From: Thermocoleostomius sinensis A174
GTDB taxonomy: Bacteria > Cyanobacteriota > Cyanobacteriia > Elainellales > Elainellaceae
Direction: 5' to 3'
Assembly: GCF_026802175.1 (NCBI RefSeq)
Contig: NZ_CP113797.1
Coordinates: forward strand, 3,263,026 to 3,327,025
DNA: 64,000 bases
Shown here: piece after piece, positions 46,741-56,203 of the stretch
How the letters are laid out: every line of letters starts with the position of its first letter
Numbering within the stretch: position 1 is the first letter of the stretch
Program-made: the position numbers and the translations under genes
Notes under the pieces: model-generated
The model's input: the letters and a program-made list of their open reading frames with translations, nothing else
Databases searched by the model: none
What the model was told of the DNA's origin: nothing

Positions 46741-47898
46741 TTAAAAGTTCTGAATATTGTAACTATATTGGCAAATCTGAGGGAATATGGCTGCGGCTGT
46801 TTTGCTTTGCGTAATTCGTTGACGTTGTCGATCGAACAGAACACACCCGACCTGTACCGAGCGCTCACTGTGGGTTTGAATGTAAGCCTTAGCCCGCCGA
46901 TCAATCTCCTGAGCGATCGAGCCATATATCAGTTCTACCCAATCACTACCGCCAGTGACATCTAATTGGCGCAAATGTTGCAGAGCAGCTTCTGCGGTGG
47001 CGCTTTGAAATACTGCTTGTACCTCGGTGGTGGGTAAGCCCAAGTTCGCACAGTGGGCTGCCAAAATTTCCTGTCGGGCATCTGCCACATGATGATGGGT
47101 ATGAAAAATGCCGCCCGCTAGTTTGATCAGTTTACCGTGATACCCAAACAGCACGATCGATCGCACCCCTTGCAGCCCTGCTTCCACCAACATCGACCCC
47201 AACCAATTCGCCGTTTTAATCAGGCGATCGGACTCGATCCCTAGTTGCTTGGCTAAATCTAGCCCATTCTCGCCAATGCAAAACACTAGCCCGTCATACC
47301 AATCTTGCCGCTGCCGCAATTCCTGTTGATAGAGTGCTAGCTGTCCGGGGGCGCTCAGGGGTTGGGCAATACCAGAGGTTCCCAACAGCGATAAGCCTTC
47401 TACTACTCCAAACGCGGCGTTCGAGGTGCGTTCGGCCAAGCGCTTGCCCTCTGGCAGAATAATCGTCACTTGAATCTGTTCCATCGATCGCCGCCAGCGC
47501 TGCAAATTTTGCTCCAGCAATCGCCGGGCATAGGCATAGATGGCAGGTTGCTGATCTTGATGCACTTGCTTGCCAATCCCTTCACCACCTTTCAGCAGAA
47601 TTGGGGGTTGGGGATTGGGGGTTGGGGGCGTGATTTGCTCGACTAGGGCCCAGACGGGTGTATTGCGGGTCAAATCTAGGTTATCGCCGGGATCGCTACG
47701 AGTAATGGCTAATGCGGAGTTGGGACCAAGGCAAGCGACTTGTTCGATCGTCACATCCACTGTCTCGGCGGGTTCAATCAAATCAACCGAAACGCAAGAG
47801 CAAGAGTCATGATGCAAATGTCGCAGGGCGGCGATCGCCGCTGCACAAGCAAACACTGGTAAAGTATAGCCCGATCGAGGTTGAGAATTAATTGTCAA
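46741..47898 (-). CDS. cbiD: Cobalt-precorrin-5B C1-methyltransferase
   Basis: It methylates C1 of the corrin ring in the anaerobic (early cobalt insertion) cobalamin pathway. The 385-residue product has RSGYTLPVFACAAAIAAL at the start, RTSNAAFGVVEGLSLLGTSG (family signature) and KLAGGIFHTHHHVADARQE. The frame opens at TTG (47898), since no ATG or GTG lies between an upstream stop and the conserved start. The use of cobalt early in synthesis fits the Co/Ni importer at 24.5-28 kb. Confidence 0.92.
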   Translation of the reverse strand: MTINSQPRSGYTLPVFACAAAIAALRHLHHDSCSCVSVDLIEPAETVDVTIEQVACLGPNSALAITRSDPGDNLDLTRNTPVWALVEQITPPTPNPQPPILLKGGEGIGKQVHQDQQPAIYAYARRLLEQNLQRWRRSMEQIQVTIILPEGKRLAERTSNAAFGVVEGLSLLGTSGIAQPLSAPGQLALYQQELRQRQDWYDGLVFCIGENGLDLAKQLGIESDRLIKTANWLGSMLVEAGLQGVRSIVLFGYHGKLIKLAGGIFHTHHHVADARQEILAAHCANLGLPTTEVQAVFQSATAEAALQHLRQLDVTGGSDWVELIYGSIAQEIDRRAKAYIQTHSERSVQVGCVLFDRQRQRITQSKTAAAIFPQICQYSYNIQNF

Positions 47899-48136
47899 GG
47901 AGTCAGGTTTTTACAGGGGTACTATGGTGGAGTAAACAGCCCGAACGATCAACGAAGTCTTCTATCGAGTGTAGCGTCTGATATTCCGTTTGAGAGCTAG
48001 GCTGAAATAATAGAAGCTATCGATTTCGCTTAGCCCTGCCCGATTAAGTGGTCGCGTGCATTCGTTAGGATCAGTGTTAAGTGACTGTTCAGTTTCCCGC
48101 AAGTGATTTCAATTCACCGTTCACAATTCTGTCTCA

Positions 48137-49138
48137 GTGCCTACCGTGAATCCAATTGTTGACTATCTGCGCATCAGCTTGATCGATCGCTGCAACTTTC
48201 GGTGTCAGTACTGTATGCCTGAAGGCGAAGAATTGACATACCTTCAGCGGCAAGAGGTGTTGTCGAATGATGAACTGTTGACCTTGCTGCGAGATGTGTT
48301 GATTCCCTGTGGATTTACGCGCTTTCGTTTGACGGGCGGCGAACCGTTGTTGCGTCCGGGCGTGGTGAATTTGGTAAAACAAATAGCGGCGCTGCCACAA
48401 ACGCAGGACTTGTCGATGACCACAAATGGCTTCTTGTTAGCAGATATGGCACAGGACCTTTACAAGGCTGGACTGCGGCGTATTAATATCAGCCTTGATT
48501 CTCTTGATCCGGCGACATTCGATCGCATCGTTGGTCATCGGGGTCGATCGCAGTGGCAACGAGTTTGGGACGGCATTCAGGCGGCCTATCAGGTTGGGTT
48601 TAATCCGTTGAAGCTGAATGTGGTCGTAATTCCCGGTGTCAATGATCAGGAGGTATTAGACTTGGCTGCCCTCAGTCTCGATCGCCATTGGCATGTTCGC
48701 TTCATTGAGTTTATGCCCATTGGCAACGCTGATTTATTCAACCATAAAGGCTGGATTGATTCGGAAACCCTGCGGCAGCAAATTCGCGATCGATGGGGGC
48801 TAACGGAGGGACAAGTGCAGGGGAACGGCCCGGCCGATGTGTTTCAAATTCCGGGAGCGAAAGGCACGCTGGGGTTTATTAGCCAGATGTCAGAATGCTT
48901 TTGCGATCGCTGCAACCGCATGCGTCTCTCGGCAGACGGCTGGTTGCGCCCCTGCTTACTGAATGAAATTGGGCAACTGGATCTGAAAACAGCCCTGCGA
49001 TCGGGCGTCCCTCTCGCCGAATTGCGATCGCAAGTCCAAAGCCTATTAGAGCTAAAACCGGCTATTAACTACAAACAGCGAGAGTCTGGCACGATCGGAC
49101 AAGCCTACAGCCGCACCATGTCTCAAATTGGCGGCTAA
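48137..49138 (+). CDS. moaA: GTP 3',8-cyclase (MoaA)
   Basis: Radical-SAM enzyme of the first step of molybdenum cofactor synthesis. The SAM cluster motif is CNFRCQYC near residue 18; the second, GTP-binding cluster uses [20 protein letters not shown]. The 333-residue protein starts at GTG ([18 protein letters not shown]). No other moa genes are in the window. Confidence 0.95.
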   Translation: MPTVNPIVDYLRISLIDRCNFRCQYCMPEGEELTYLQRQEVLSNDELLTLLRDVLIPCGFTRFRLTGGEPLLRPGVVNLVKQIAALPQTQDLSMTTNGFLLADMAQDLYKAGLRRINISLDSLDPATFDRIVGHRGRSQWQRVWDGIQAAYQVGFNPLKLNVVVIPGVNDQEVLDLAALSLDRHWHVRFIEFMPIGNADLFNHKGWIDSETLRQQIRDRWGLTEGQVQGNGPADVFQIPGAKGTLGFISQMSECFCDRCNRMRLSADGWLRPCLLNEIGQLDLKTALRSGVPLAELRSQVQSLLELKPAINYKQRESGTIGQAYSRTMSQIGG

Positions 49139-49169
49139 TGTTGAGTTTTGGGGCAACTGTCGAGTCAAC

Positions 49170-49361
49170 TTACAAGGGCTTCCATAAGTGATGATCGGGC
49201 GACAGATCAAACCCCATGCGTTGATAAAACTCGAAAGCGCGATCGTTTGTCTGAACAACCTGTAGTCCCAACGCCACCGCCTTCCCGCGAAACTCTGCCT
49301 CCAACCACTGAAAAAAAGCCGCACCAATCCCTTAGCTGCGGTACTCGTTAGAACACCCCCG
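49170..49361 (-). pseudogene. Remnant of a GNAT acetyltransferase gene
   Basis: The C-terminal half of a GNAT protein is readable: NEYRS, then a stop (TAA at 49334-49332) in the middle of the acetyl-CoA loop R-x-x-G-x-G, then GIGAAFFQWLEAEFRGKAVA and QVVQTNDRAFEFYQRMGF, ending at 49170. The N-terminal half is missing and is replaced by T/C-rich repeat text. The gene is therefore broken. It lies 31 bp beyond the moaA stop, on the other strand. Confidence 0.7.
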
Positions 49362-49399
49362 AAATCTGAGCTTTATCCTTCATCTCTCGTTCTTCTTAT

Positions 49400-49436
49400 A
49401 AAAAAGAGGCTCTCTGAACTGACGGATTCAGAGAGC
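49400..49436 (-). terminator. Rho-independent terminator of rpsD
   Basis: GCTCTCTGAA and TTCAGAGAGC form a perfect 10-bp stem around eight bases and are followed on the minus strand by CCTCTTTTTT. It lies 54 bp past the rpsD stop. Confidence 0.9.
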
Positions 49437-49489
49437 ATTGCGAAAGACTAGATGGCTCATCGTCGCCGCTTACGATGCAACCAAGTAAA

Positions 49490-50101
49490 TTAAACTTTTC
49501 GAGAATAATACTCAACCACGAGCAGTTCGTTGACCTGTAGGGCGACCCACTCGCGTTCAACAATGCCGTTGACTTTTCCTTCCAACTTGTTCTTGTCAAA
49601 TTCCAGATGGCTAGGCAAATGAGCCAGACCGGGAAACTGCAAATTCGCTTCTACCAACTGACGCGAGCGATCGCTGTCTCGCACACCAATCACTTCCCCA
49701 GGACGACATTGATAGCTAGGAATATTAACAACCTTGCCATTCACTGTGACATGACCGTGACTTACCAACTGACGAGCGCCCGGAATGGTGGGAGCCATGC
49801 CTAAGCGAAACACAATATTGTCTAGCCGCATTTCCAAAAGTTCTAACAGCGCTTGTCCGGTTGAACCAGCCGCACGCCGAGCTTTGCGCACATAGCGAAC
49901 CAATTGTCTTTCCGAAACACCATAATTAAATCGGAGCTTCTGCTTTTCGTCCAAACGAATTGCATACTCCGAGCGCTTTTTGCGCGCTTGGCCATGTTGA
50001 CCGGGCGGATACGCCTTCCGAGGGGTTTTACGCGACAGTCCAGGCAGTTCAACACCAAGACGCCGCACAACCCGAAGGCGTGGACCTCGATATCGCGACA
50101 T
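49490..50101 (-). CDS. rpsD: 30S ribosomal protein S4
   Basis: Primary 16S rRNA-binding protein of the small subunit. The 203-residue product begins [16 protein letters not shown] (bacterial S4 start), with an S4 RNA-binding domain [20 protein letters not shown] and [20 protein letters not shown]. As usual in cyanobacteria it is outside the main ribosomal cluster and stands alone with its own terminator. Confidence 0.97.
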   Translation of the reverse strand: MSRYRGPRLRVVRRLGVELPGLSRKTPRKAYPPGQHGQARKKRSEYAIRLDEKQKLRFNYGVSERQLVRYVRKARRAAGSTGQALLELLEMRLDNIVFRLGMAPTIPGARQLVSHGHVTVNGKVVNIPSYQCRPGEVIGVRDSDRSRQLVEANLQFPGLAHLPSHLEFDKNKLEGKVNGIVEREWVALQVNELLVVEYYSRKV

Positions 50102-50510
50102 CTAGCTTCCTCTCTAGAATATATATACCCAAAGATCCAATTTTAGCTCTAAACCGCACTTACAGCAATAAGTTTCTCAAGCGATCGATTCCAGCCCAGC
50201 TTCAGTCGTGAGTGCTCGATACGGTTTGTCTACTGCAAGGTTACTGAATTAACCGATCGGCACCCCTCACAATCAAGAAATTAGCCTATAATGTTAACTA
50301 TGGGAAAAAACGAGGTGAAGATTAGCATCTGTTATGGTTCCCCAATTTTGTAAAATGTGCTGCCTTGCGATTCAAACCGTGTGCTAGCATAATCATCTAG
50401 ATGGATGCATCTGGCTTTCAGAACCCTGAGAAGCTGCATGAAGCAGTTCTGTGGAGTCAGAATCGATCAGTAACTGTTTGACGAGATTTGTAAAACCTGA
50501 ATACTTAGCT
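50102..50510. other. Divergent intergenic region upstream of rpsD
   Basis: It should hold the rpsD promoter (leftward) and that of the 78-aa gene (rightward). I see no RNA gene. A T/A-rich core with TATAATGTTAACTATG near 50286-50301 may be a promoter element. Confidence 0.45.
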
Positions 50511-50747
50511 ATGACTGAGACTCTTATGAGCCAGCGGATTGCCCATCCGATGGAAAAACTTCAGCGTCAAGTTCGTTCACTGGTGCAATCAAAAGTCTTG
50601 AACCCATCCGATCGGCTTTGGAAAATTGCACTACTTTACGGTGATGATTGGTCTTATTGGAAAAAAGAGCTAGAGGATTTTGACTTCTCGATGCAAGACC
50701 CTATCTGTGATCTTTTAGCCGTTGAAACCTGGGAAGAAGATGGCTAG
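50511..50747 (+). CDS. Small cyanobacterial protein of unknown function
   Basis: This 78-residue soluble protein starts MTETLMSQRIAHPMEKLQRQ. Its core RLWKIALLYGDDWSYWKKEL is rich in Trp and Tyr, and it ends acidic (ETWEEDG). I recognise no domain. The frame opens 20 codons earlier, but the ATG at 50511 begins the plausible protein. Helical content and charge suggest a small regulatory or adaptor protein, but no function is supported. Confidence 0.6.
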   Translation: MTETLMSQRIAHPMEKLQRQVRSLVQSKVLNPSDRLWKIALLYGDDWSYWKKELEDFDFSMQDPICDLLAVETWEEDG

Positions 50748-50919
50748 CCCAGTTCATCGCACAGCACTTTAGTGACCTGTATCTTCTGCTAAAGGAGCCT
50801 ACTGGTTCTGCATCTTCCACTTTGCTTTTTGTCGGTTTCTCTGTTCTAGCTTTAGTTTCTACGGTTGCCGATTGCAACCAAGAATGAATTCGCTATGAAT
50901 TCTTTAACGAGTTCACCAG

Positions 50920-52917
50920 TCAATCGACCAGTTTTTGCACTTCAATCGACTGCTTGAAGGTCGATCGAGGCTTAAAAGAGGCATAGTTTGGGCGGACTTG
51001 AATTCGCACAGCCACGACTGTAATGTTGTCGTGACCACTAAATTGATTGGCATCCTCCACCAATTGATTAACGCCTTGGTCAAGGTCGATTTGACCGCTC
51101 AACATGGATTGAAGAGGCTCTTGCCCGTGCAGTTCTAAAAAGTCATTATCGGTCAATCCATCGGAAGCTAGGATGAGCAACATGTCTTCATTAGCTTCCA
51201 GGAATTTTACATCGGGATGAATGAAGTTTTCGTCGCGCGGGCCAAGCGCTTGTGTTAGTTGATAGGCATCAGGGCGGGCATAGGCGATCGCGGGTTCAAC
51301 GCCGCGTTGGATTTCCCGTTGCCCAACTTCATGATCGGTGGTAAGTTGCTCTAACCCTTGCCGTCGGCTATAGCGGTAAAGGCGACTGTCTCCCACATGG
51401 GCGATCGCCACTTCGGTATCTTGCAGCAACAACAGCACCAGCGTTGTCCCCATGCGCCCACTGCCCGATCGCAATCCTTGCTGGTTTTGATCATAAATTG
51501 CTTGGTTGGTAAGGCGAATCGCTTCTCGAATGCTGGCTTCATTGGGTAGGGTATCGTGCCAGTGGGCGTCAAAATAAGTACGCAAGGTTTCGACCGCTAG
51601 AGCGCTGGCTACTTCACCACCATCGTGACCGCCCATACCATCGCATAGGATGTATAGCCCCTTAGCCTGAACAGTGCGGTCTTGACTATCGTCCAGTTGC
51701 TTTGTTTCGGTGCGCTGGCTGGCTGTGCGAATGTAGAAACAGTCCTCGTTGTGGTCTCGCTGTCGCCCGGTGATAGTACGCCCTGCATCTTCCAGATTTA
51801 TTAGCCGCATCGGTAGGACGATCGTGGGCTGGTCATCATTCTCACTAGCAATATCGTCTTCATCAACATCAACTAACAAGGGCAAGGACTGGTTATCAAC
51901 GCTGAGGGATAAATCAGAGGCTGGGGCTGGGATCATTGCTGTTGGTTGTAGGGTCGTGGCAATCGATTCAATGCGCGATCGGAGTTCGTCGATCGAGGCA
52001 ATCGCTCCAGACTGAAGATCTCGACAAAGTAAAAAGATATTGCCATTTTGGGTACGCTGCGATTGTTCAAACAGAGTTTGCCACAGCAGCCCCAAGTCCT
52101 TGAGAGAGGGGGGCTGATCAGGTCGATCGGCATACAGCCGCTGAAGACATAGCACATAGTCTTCGGAGTCCACTCGCAAGTTGTCTGGCTCTAATAAACT
52201 TTGACCATAGTGATGAGGGGCTAGGGCTGCCCAGTGTTCCACAATCTCATGCAACCAGTGCAGTATTTGCAGCGGTAGTACTTCATCATTTTGGCAGGCG
52301 TCCGTGAGCAACGGCAGGTTGGCGCGATCTTCCAACAGCACAATGCTGAGGCCATTCTGCTCCCACGCATCGTGAACTTTGGGTAAGGGCAGTGATGGAT
52401 ATTGCTCTTGCAGCGCGATGTAGGATTGAGCAATGGTTGGAATTGTTGTGGTTTGTAGAGAATTCGACGCTAAATCACTGCCTTGATGTTGATATAACAC
52501 TTCCAGCAGCGACGGTTGTAGCGGTTGGCAATCTAAGACTTTGGTCTCTACTTCTGCAAGTCTATTGGGCAGGGGAGAAAGATCTAGAAGTTGATAGCGC
52601 TGTTGAGCGTCGAGGTACTTACCGTTGGTTAACACGAGGATGCCGGGTTGCTCAATCGCATCTGCGGATTCGACAATCTGAGGCGCTTCGATCGCCGCCG
52701 AATCATGACCGTTCGATAATCGATCGGGGAAGGGAAATGCGAGAATAGCTTGCCATAAAGTTCCAGTCATATAACCGCAGTGAGGACATTGGGTGGTATC
52801 AAGGGGGGTTAGGTCCCCACAGTGAGGACAGGGTTTGTCGGTCAAAGACTCCCCACAATTTTGGCAAAAGTTGTTCGCATCTGGATTTTCAAACTGACAA
52901 TGAGGACAAACAAGCAT
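50920..52917 (-). CDS. PP2C-type protein phosphatase with zinc ribbons
   Basis: This 665-residue protein has three parts. Two zinc ribbons open it (CPHCQFENPDANNFCQNC, then CPHCGDLT and CPHCGY, residues 4-48). Residues 110-340 resemble a degenerate protein-kinase lobe (IALQEQYPSLPLPKVHDAWE, HYGQSLLEPDNLRV) without a clear catalytic loop. The PP2C domain (about 385-645) has RDHNEDCFYI, LCDGMGGHDGGEVAS, AHVGDSRLYRY and SGHDNITVVAV with its metal aspartates. It should dephosphorylate Ser/Thr proteins; the middle part may sense a partner. Confidence 0.88.
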   Translation of the reverse strand: MLVCPHCQFENPDANNFCQNCGESLTDKPCPHCGDLTPLDTTQCPHCGYMTGTLWQAILAFPFPDRLSNGHDSAAIEAPQIVESADAIEQPGILVLTNGKYLDAQQRYQLLDLSPLPNRLAEVETKVLDCQPLQPSLLEVLYQHQGSDLASNSLQTTTIPTIAQSYIALQEQYPSLPLPKVHDAWEQNGLSIVLLEDRANLPLLTDACQNDEVLPLQILHWLHEIVEHWAALAPHHYGQSLLEPDNLRVDSEDYVLCLQRLYADRPDQPPSLKDLGLLWQTLFEQSQRTQNGNIFLLCRDLQSGAIASIDELRSRIESIATTLQPTAMIPAPASDLSLSVDNQSLPLLVDVDEDDIASENDDQPTIVLPMRLINLEDAGRTITGRQRDHNEDCFYIRTASQRTETKQLDDSQDRTVQAKGLYILCDGMGGHDGGEVASALAVETLRTYFDAHWHDTLPNEASIREAIRLTNQAIYDQNQQGLRSGSGRMGTTLVLLLLQDTEVAIAHVGDSRLYRYSRRQGLEQLTTDHEVGQREIQRGVEPAIAYARPDAYQLTQALGPRDENFIHPDVKFLEANEDMLLILASDGLTDNDFLELHGQEPLQSMLSGQIDLDQGVNQLVEDANQFSGHDNITVVAVRIQVRPNYASFKPRSTFKQSIEVQKLVD

Positions 52918-53329
52918 TGGGAACTTCCCTCAATCCCGTTATGATTATTTTCCGAGGTTTAAGCCTAAAGTTTGTCACCGCGATCACCTGTTAAGAACTC
53001 TTTGCCTGAGCTACACAATTCGCGAGGTGGCGCTGCCGCCGATCGATCGTTCATCAACATCTTTGAGGGATTGATCAATTACTTTGATCAAAACTGACTG
53101 CTCTAATGCTGACCCAGTAGCCGTTCTCTTTAGAGTACCCAAAGCGGCATGGGGAATGTGCAGTGAATGGGCTTAATGCTGATTTTCTAATCGATCTTCA
53201 GTTTTTTTAGTAAAGCAGCAGGATAATAGTTTCAATTCAACTATACCGATTTTGAATCGGAGAAGCAGAACTCTCAAATTTAAGTTAATACACGGGTCAG
53301 TTTTATCTTTGCAGACCATCAAGACCATC
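52918..53329. other. Divergent intergenic region between the phosphatase gene and folP
   Basis: It should contain the promoters of both genes. I see only short HIP1-core palindromes (GATCGATCG at 53041-53049) and an A/T-rich run. The in-frame extension of folP (53252-53329) is not used. Confidence 0.45.
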
Positions 53330-54217
53330 ATGATATTGAGTAACTTACAGGGGTTGAAACCCCTTGTGCTTCGCGAGAAAGTGTTCAACTGGGGACAACA
53401 AACCTATTTGATGGCGGTTCTGAATGTCACCCCTGACAGTTTCAGCGATGGGGGACAATTTAATTCACTGGCGGCCGCCCTCGATCGGGCCCAAACGGTG
53501 GTGCAGGCTGGAGCCCATCTGCTTGATATCGGTGGGCAATCAACTCGTCCCCAAGCGGAAGACATTTCCTTGGAAGAGGAACTGGTGCGGGTCATTCCAG
53601 TCATTGAAGCGGTGCGATCGGCGGCGGATCGATCGGTCGATCTGGCTTCAGTTCCCATTTCTGTAGATACCACCCGGGCGGCGGTGGCACGGGCAGCGGT
53701 GGCGGCGGGCGCCGATCTGATCAACGATATCTCTGGCGCTACGTATGATCAGTCCATGCTGTCTACCGTAGCAGAACTGGGGGTTCCCATCGTCTTGATG
53801 CACATGCGAGGAACCCCCAAAACCATGCAGCAACTCACTACCTATACAGATTTGCTGGGCGAGATCTATGACTTTCTAGCTAACCGAGTGGAGGCGGCCC
53901 TCGCCGCCGGTATTGCCTCTGATCGCATCATCCTTGACCCAGGGATTGGGTTTGCCAAAACCTATGCCCAAAATCTAGAGATTTTGCGGCAGTTATCTAC
54001 CTTACGATCGATGGGCTGTCCATTATTAGTAGGCACTTCTCGCAAAAGCTTTATTGGGCATATCCTCCAGCAACCTGATCCGCAACAGCGAGTCTGGGGA
54101 ACGGCAGCAACCTGCTGTGCGGCGATCGCCGCTGGGGCTGATCTGGTGCGCGTGCATGATGTTGCAGAAATGCGTGATGTGTGTCAGGTTGCTGATGCCA
54201 TTTGGCGTCAAGCATAG
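53330..54217 (+). CDS. folP: Dihydropteroate synthase
   Basis: It joins pterin pyrophosphate and p-aminobenzoate in folate synthesis and is the sulfonamide target. The 295-residue product has MAVLNVTPDSFSDGG (pterin site), LLDIGGQSTRPQAEDIS (second signature), and near the end LLVGTSRKSFIG. I chose the ATG at 53330 (MILSNLQGLKPLVLREKVFN); the frame is open to 53252. Confidence 0.95.
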   Translation: MILSNLQGLKPLVLREKVFNWGQQTYLMAVLNVTPDSFSDGGQFNSLAAALDRAQTVVQAGAHLLDIGGQSTRPQAEDISLEEELVRVIPVIEAVRSAADRSVDLASVPISVDTTRAAVARAAVAAGADLINDISGATYDQSMLSTVAELGVPIVLMHMRGTPKTMQQLTTYTDLLGEIYDFLANRVEAALAAGIASDRIILDPGIGFAKTYAQNLEILRQLSTLRSMGCPLLVGTSRKSFIGHILQQPDPQQRVWGTAATCCAAIAAGADLVRVHDVAEMRDVCQVADAIWRQA

Positions 54218-54270
54218 GAATAGAAAGGGACACAAGACAGCTAATGCGCTCAATCGCTTAATGCGATCGC

Positions 54271-55191
54271 TTAGCTTGATTCCCGTGAACTAGAGTTCCC
54301 GCTGGACGGACCTGGATTGATACGGCGGGGGCGAAGATCTGGCTCAATCAATTCCGAGAGGCTCTCGGTGAGGTCTCTCGGATTCATAAACACAATCTTA
54401 GAGTTATCACTTTCGCCGAGCCGATAGTTAGCTTCAACATAGCGTTGAGCCACTAGGTATTTGAGAATATCTTGCGGGTTGGCACCGGGCGGCAACACCT
54501 CAGCAATGCGTTTGACCGACTCGGAAATGGCTTCGGCTTCGCGGATGGTGGCTTGTTTGCGACCTTCCGCCTCTTGCACGGCAGCTTGCCTGCGGCCTTC
54601 GGCTTCCGCAATCGCTGCCCGTTTTTCACTCTCGGCCGCCCGTTCCCGCTCCAGGGCTTGAATAACACTGTCGGGCGGCTTAATATCTTGGATTTCTACG
54701 CGAGTGATCTTAACCCCCCACGGTTCAGTCGCTTCATCCAGCGCTTCTAAAAGGGCCCGAATAATTCGATCGCGACCAGAGTTCGTTTCTTGCAGCGTCA
54801 TCTGTCCCACTTCCGATCGCAGAGTGGTAATCACAAGGTTTTTAATGCCTTCTTCCACATCTTCAATCGCATACCAGGCCTTTTCCAGTTCAAAAATTCG
54901 CCAAAATACTACTGCATCTACCGTGACACGAACGTTATCGACGGTGGTGGCTTCGCTGATATCTTCTCTAGGGTTAATGTCCAAAATTTGCTCTTTCACC
55001 GACGCTTGGACAACCACGCGATCGACAAAAGGAATGATTAAATAATTTAACCCTGGTGTTAGTTTGCGATGGTATCGTCCCAGTCGTTCTACCAGTGCTT
55101 CGTTTCCTTCGGTAATCAGCTTTGTGGAACCCACCGTGGCCGCGACTACCAGTAAGATAAACACAATCACCCAAGCAAATGCGCTACCCAT
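54271..55191 (-). CDS. SPFH/Band 7 membrane protein (stomatin-like, QmcA type)
   Basis: A 306-residue protein with one N-terminal membrane helix (residues 5-23), then the SPFH domain (VERLGRYHRKLTPGLNYLIP-type start; DNVRVTVDAVVFWRIFELEK). An Ala/Glu/Arg coiled coil follows (ERERAAESEKRAAIAEAEGR and repeats), and the C-terminus is Ser-rich. Such proteins form large membrane rings and organise lipid domains or protease access. An NfeD-type gene lies upstream on the same strand, the usual partner. The ribosome binding site is AGGAGA. Confidence 0.92.
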   Translation of the reverse strand: MGSAFAWVIVFILLVVAATVGSTKLITEGNEALVERLGRYHRKLTPGLNYLIIPFVDRVVVQASVKEQILDINPREDISEATTVDNVRVTVDAVVFWRIFELEKAWYAIEDVEEGIKNLVITTLRSEVGQMTLQETNSGRDRIIRALLEALDEATEPWGVKITRVEIQDIKPPDSVIQALERERAAESEKRAAIAEAEGRRQAAVQEAEGRKQATIREAEAISESVKRIAEVLPPGANPQDILKYLVAQRYVEANYRLGESDNSKIVFMNPRDLTESLSELIEPDLRPRRINPGPSSGNSSSRESS

Positions 55192-55575
55192 GTATTGCTT
55201 TCTCCTGCCATGCGGCTCAATTTTAGTCGATTTGAAGCGGGATGGATCGTCATTAACCTGTGAATCACACTCCTCAACGTTGCGATCGAAGTATCTTTCC
55301 TCTGATTCACCCTAACAATGCGCCTTCCAAGCGATAGCGATACTGAAGTATGCCGATGCACCCAACATTACAGAGGATAGCTAGTTGCTAGGCTAGCATT
55401 TTCAATCGTTGGAACGAGTGAATGCTTGCCTAGGACTGATTCACCTCTCACTGTTGAGATGATCTTGTTGAGATGATTTCACTGATCCAGATACCCTAAC
55501 TGCCTCAAGGCGATCGAGTGTCTTTATTCTCGATTGTCTCTCAATATTATCTGTAAGGGAATTGCCCACATGACC
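55192..55575. other. Spacer between the NfeD and SPFH genes
   Basis: This is 384 bp between two same-strand genes. No gene, RNA or repeat was seen. The length suggests a separate promoter for the SPFH gene despite the functional pairing. Confidence 0.45.
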
Positions 55576-56031
55576 TTATCGATCAGAGTCGGAATAGGTA
55601 TGAAGTTCCGAGTCGGGAAATGTTGTTGGCATTACGATTAACGTTAGCCCTTGTCGCGAGACCACCTGAACCGCTTCCCCTGGCAAGAGGGTAGCGTCCG
55701 AAATTTGGCAACGCGCTTTCCAAAGTGCACCGTCATAGGAAACCAAACCCGTACCACCTTTGGGAATGGTTTCTGAAACAACAGCGTGGGTACTCGGAGC
55801 CAGATCTTTGGCTTGTTTGGGAACCATGCCCCGCAATACTACCGCTAGGGCGATCGACAGCACCCCCCAAATCACAATCTGTGTGGTGACAGAAGTAACG
55901 GTGAGGGCAGCCATGGCCGTAATCAACGCAGCAATGCCAAGCGAGGCCACAATAGGTTCGCCTACTAATGTTCCTAGAACTAAAAATAAAAAACCAAGCA
56001 CTAGCCAAACCGCATAGGGTTGATCAGTCAT
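55576..56031 (-). CDS. NfeD-family membrane protein
   Basis: This 151-residue protein has three or four closely packed helices (about residues 5-75), then a C-terminal OB-like domain (GGTGLVSYDGALWKARCQIS, LPGEAVQVVSRQGLTLIV). NfeD proteins pair with SPFH proteins such as the one downstream. I chose the ATG at 56031; a TTG at 56055 would add eight residues. It probably anchors or caps the SPFH ring. Confidence 0.88.
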   Translation of the reverse strand: MTDQPYAVWLVLGFLFLVLGTLVGEPIVASLGIAALITAMAALTVTSVTTQIVIWGVLSIALAVVLRGMVPKQAKDLAPSTHAVVSETIPKGGTGLVSYDGALWKARCQISDATLLPGEAVQVVSRQGLTLIVMPTTFPDSELHTYSDSDR

Positions 56032-56203
56032 CAATTCTGTTAAGTTCACAGTCAAAACCTACCCGCTAAATCGTTGAGTAGAAGAATTGGTTAAAGGTTC
56101 TGTCTTAAATGTAACGGAGGGTGTTGTCACTATACCGCAACACCGCACAGATGAATAACTGTCTGGTAGCAGGGCGGCCTTAGCAGACAGCTAAATTTTA
56201 GAT

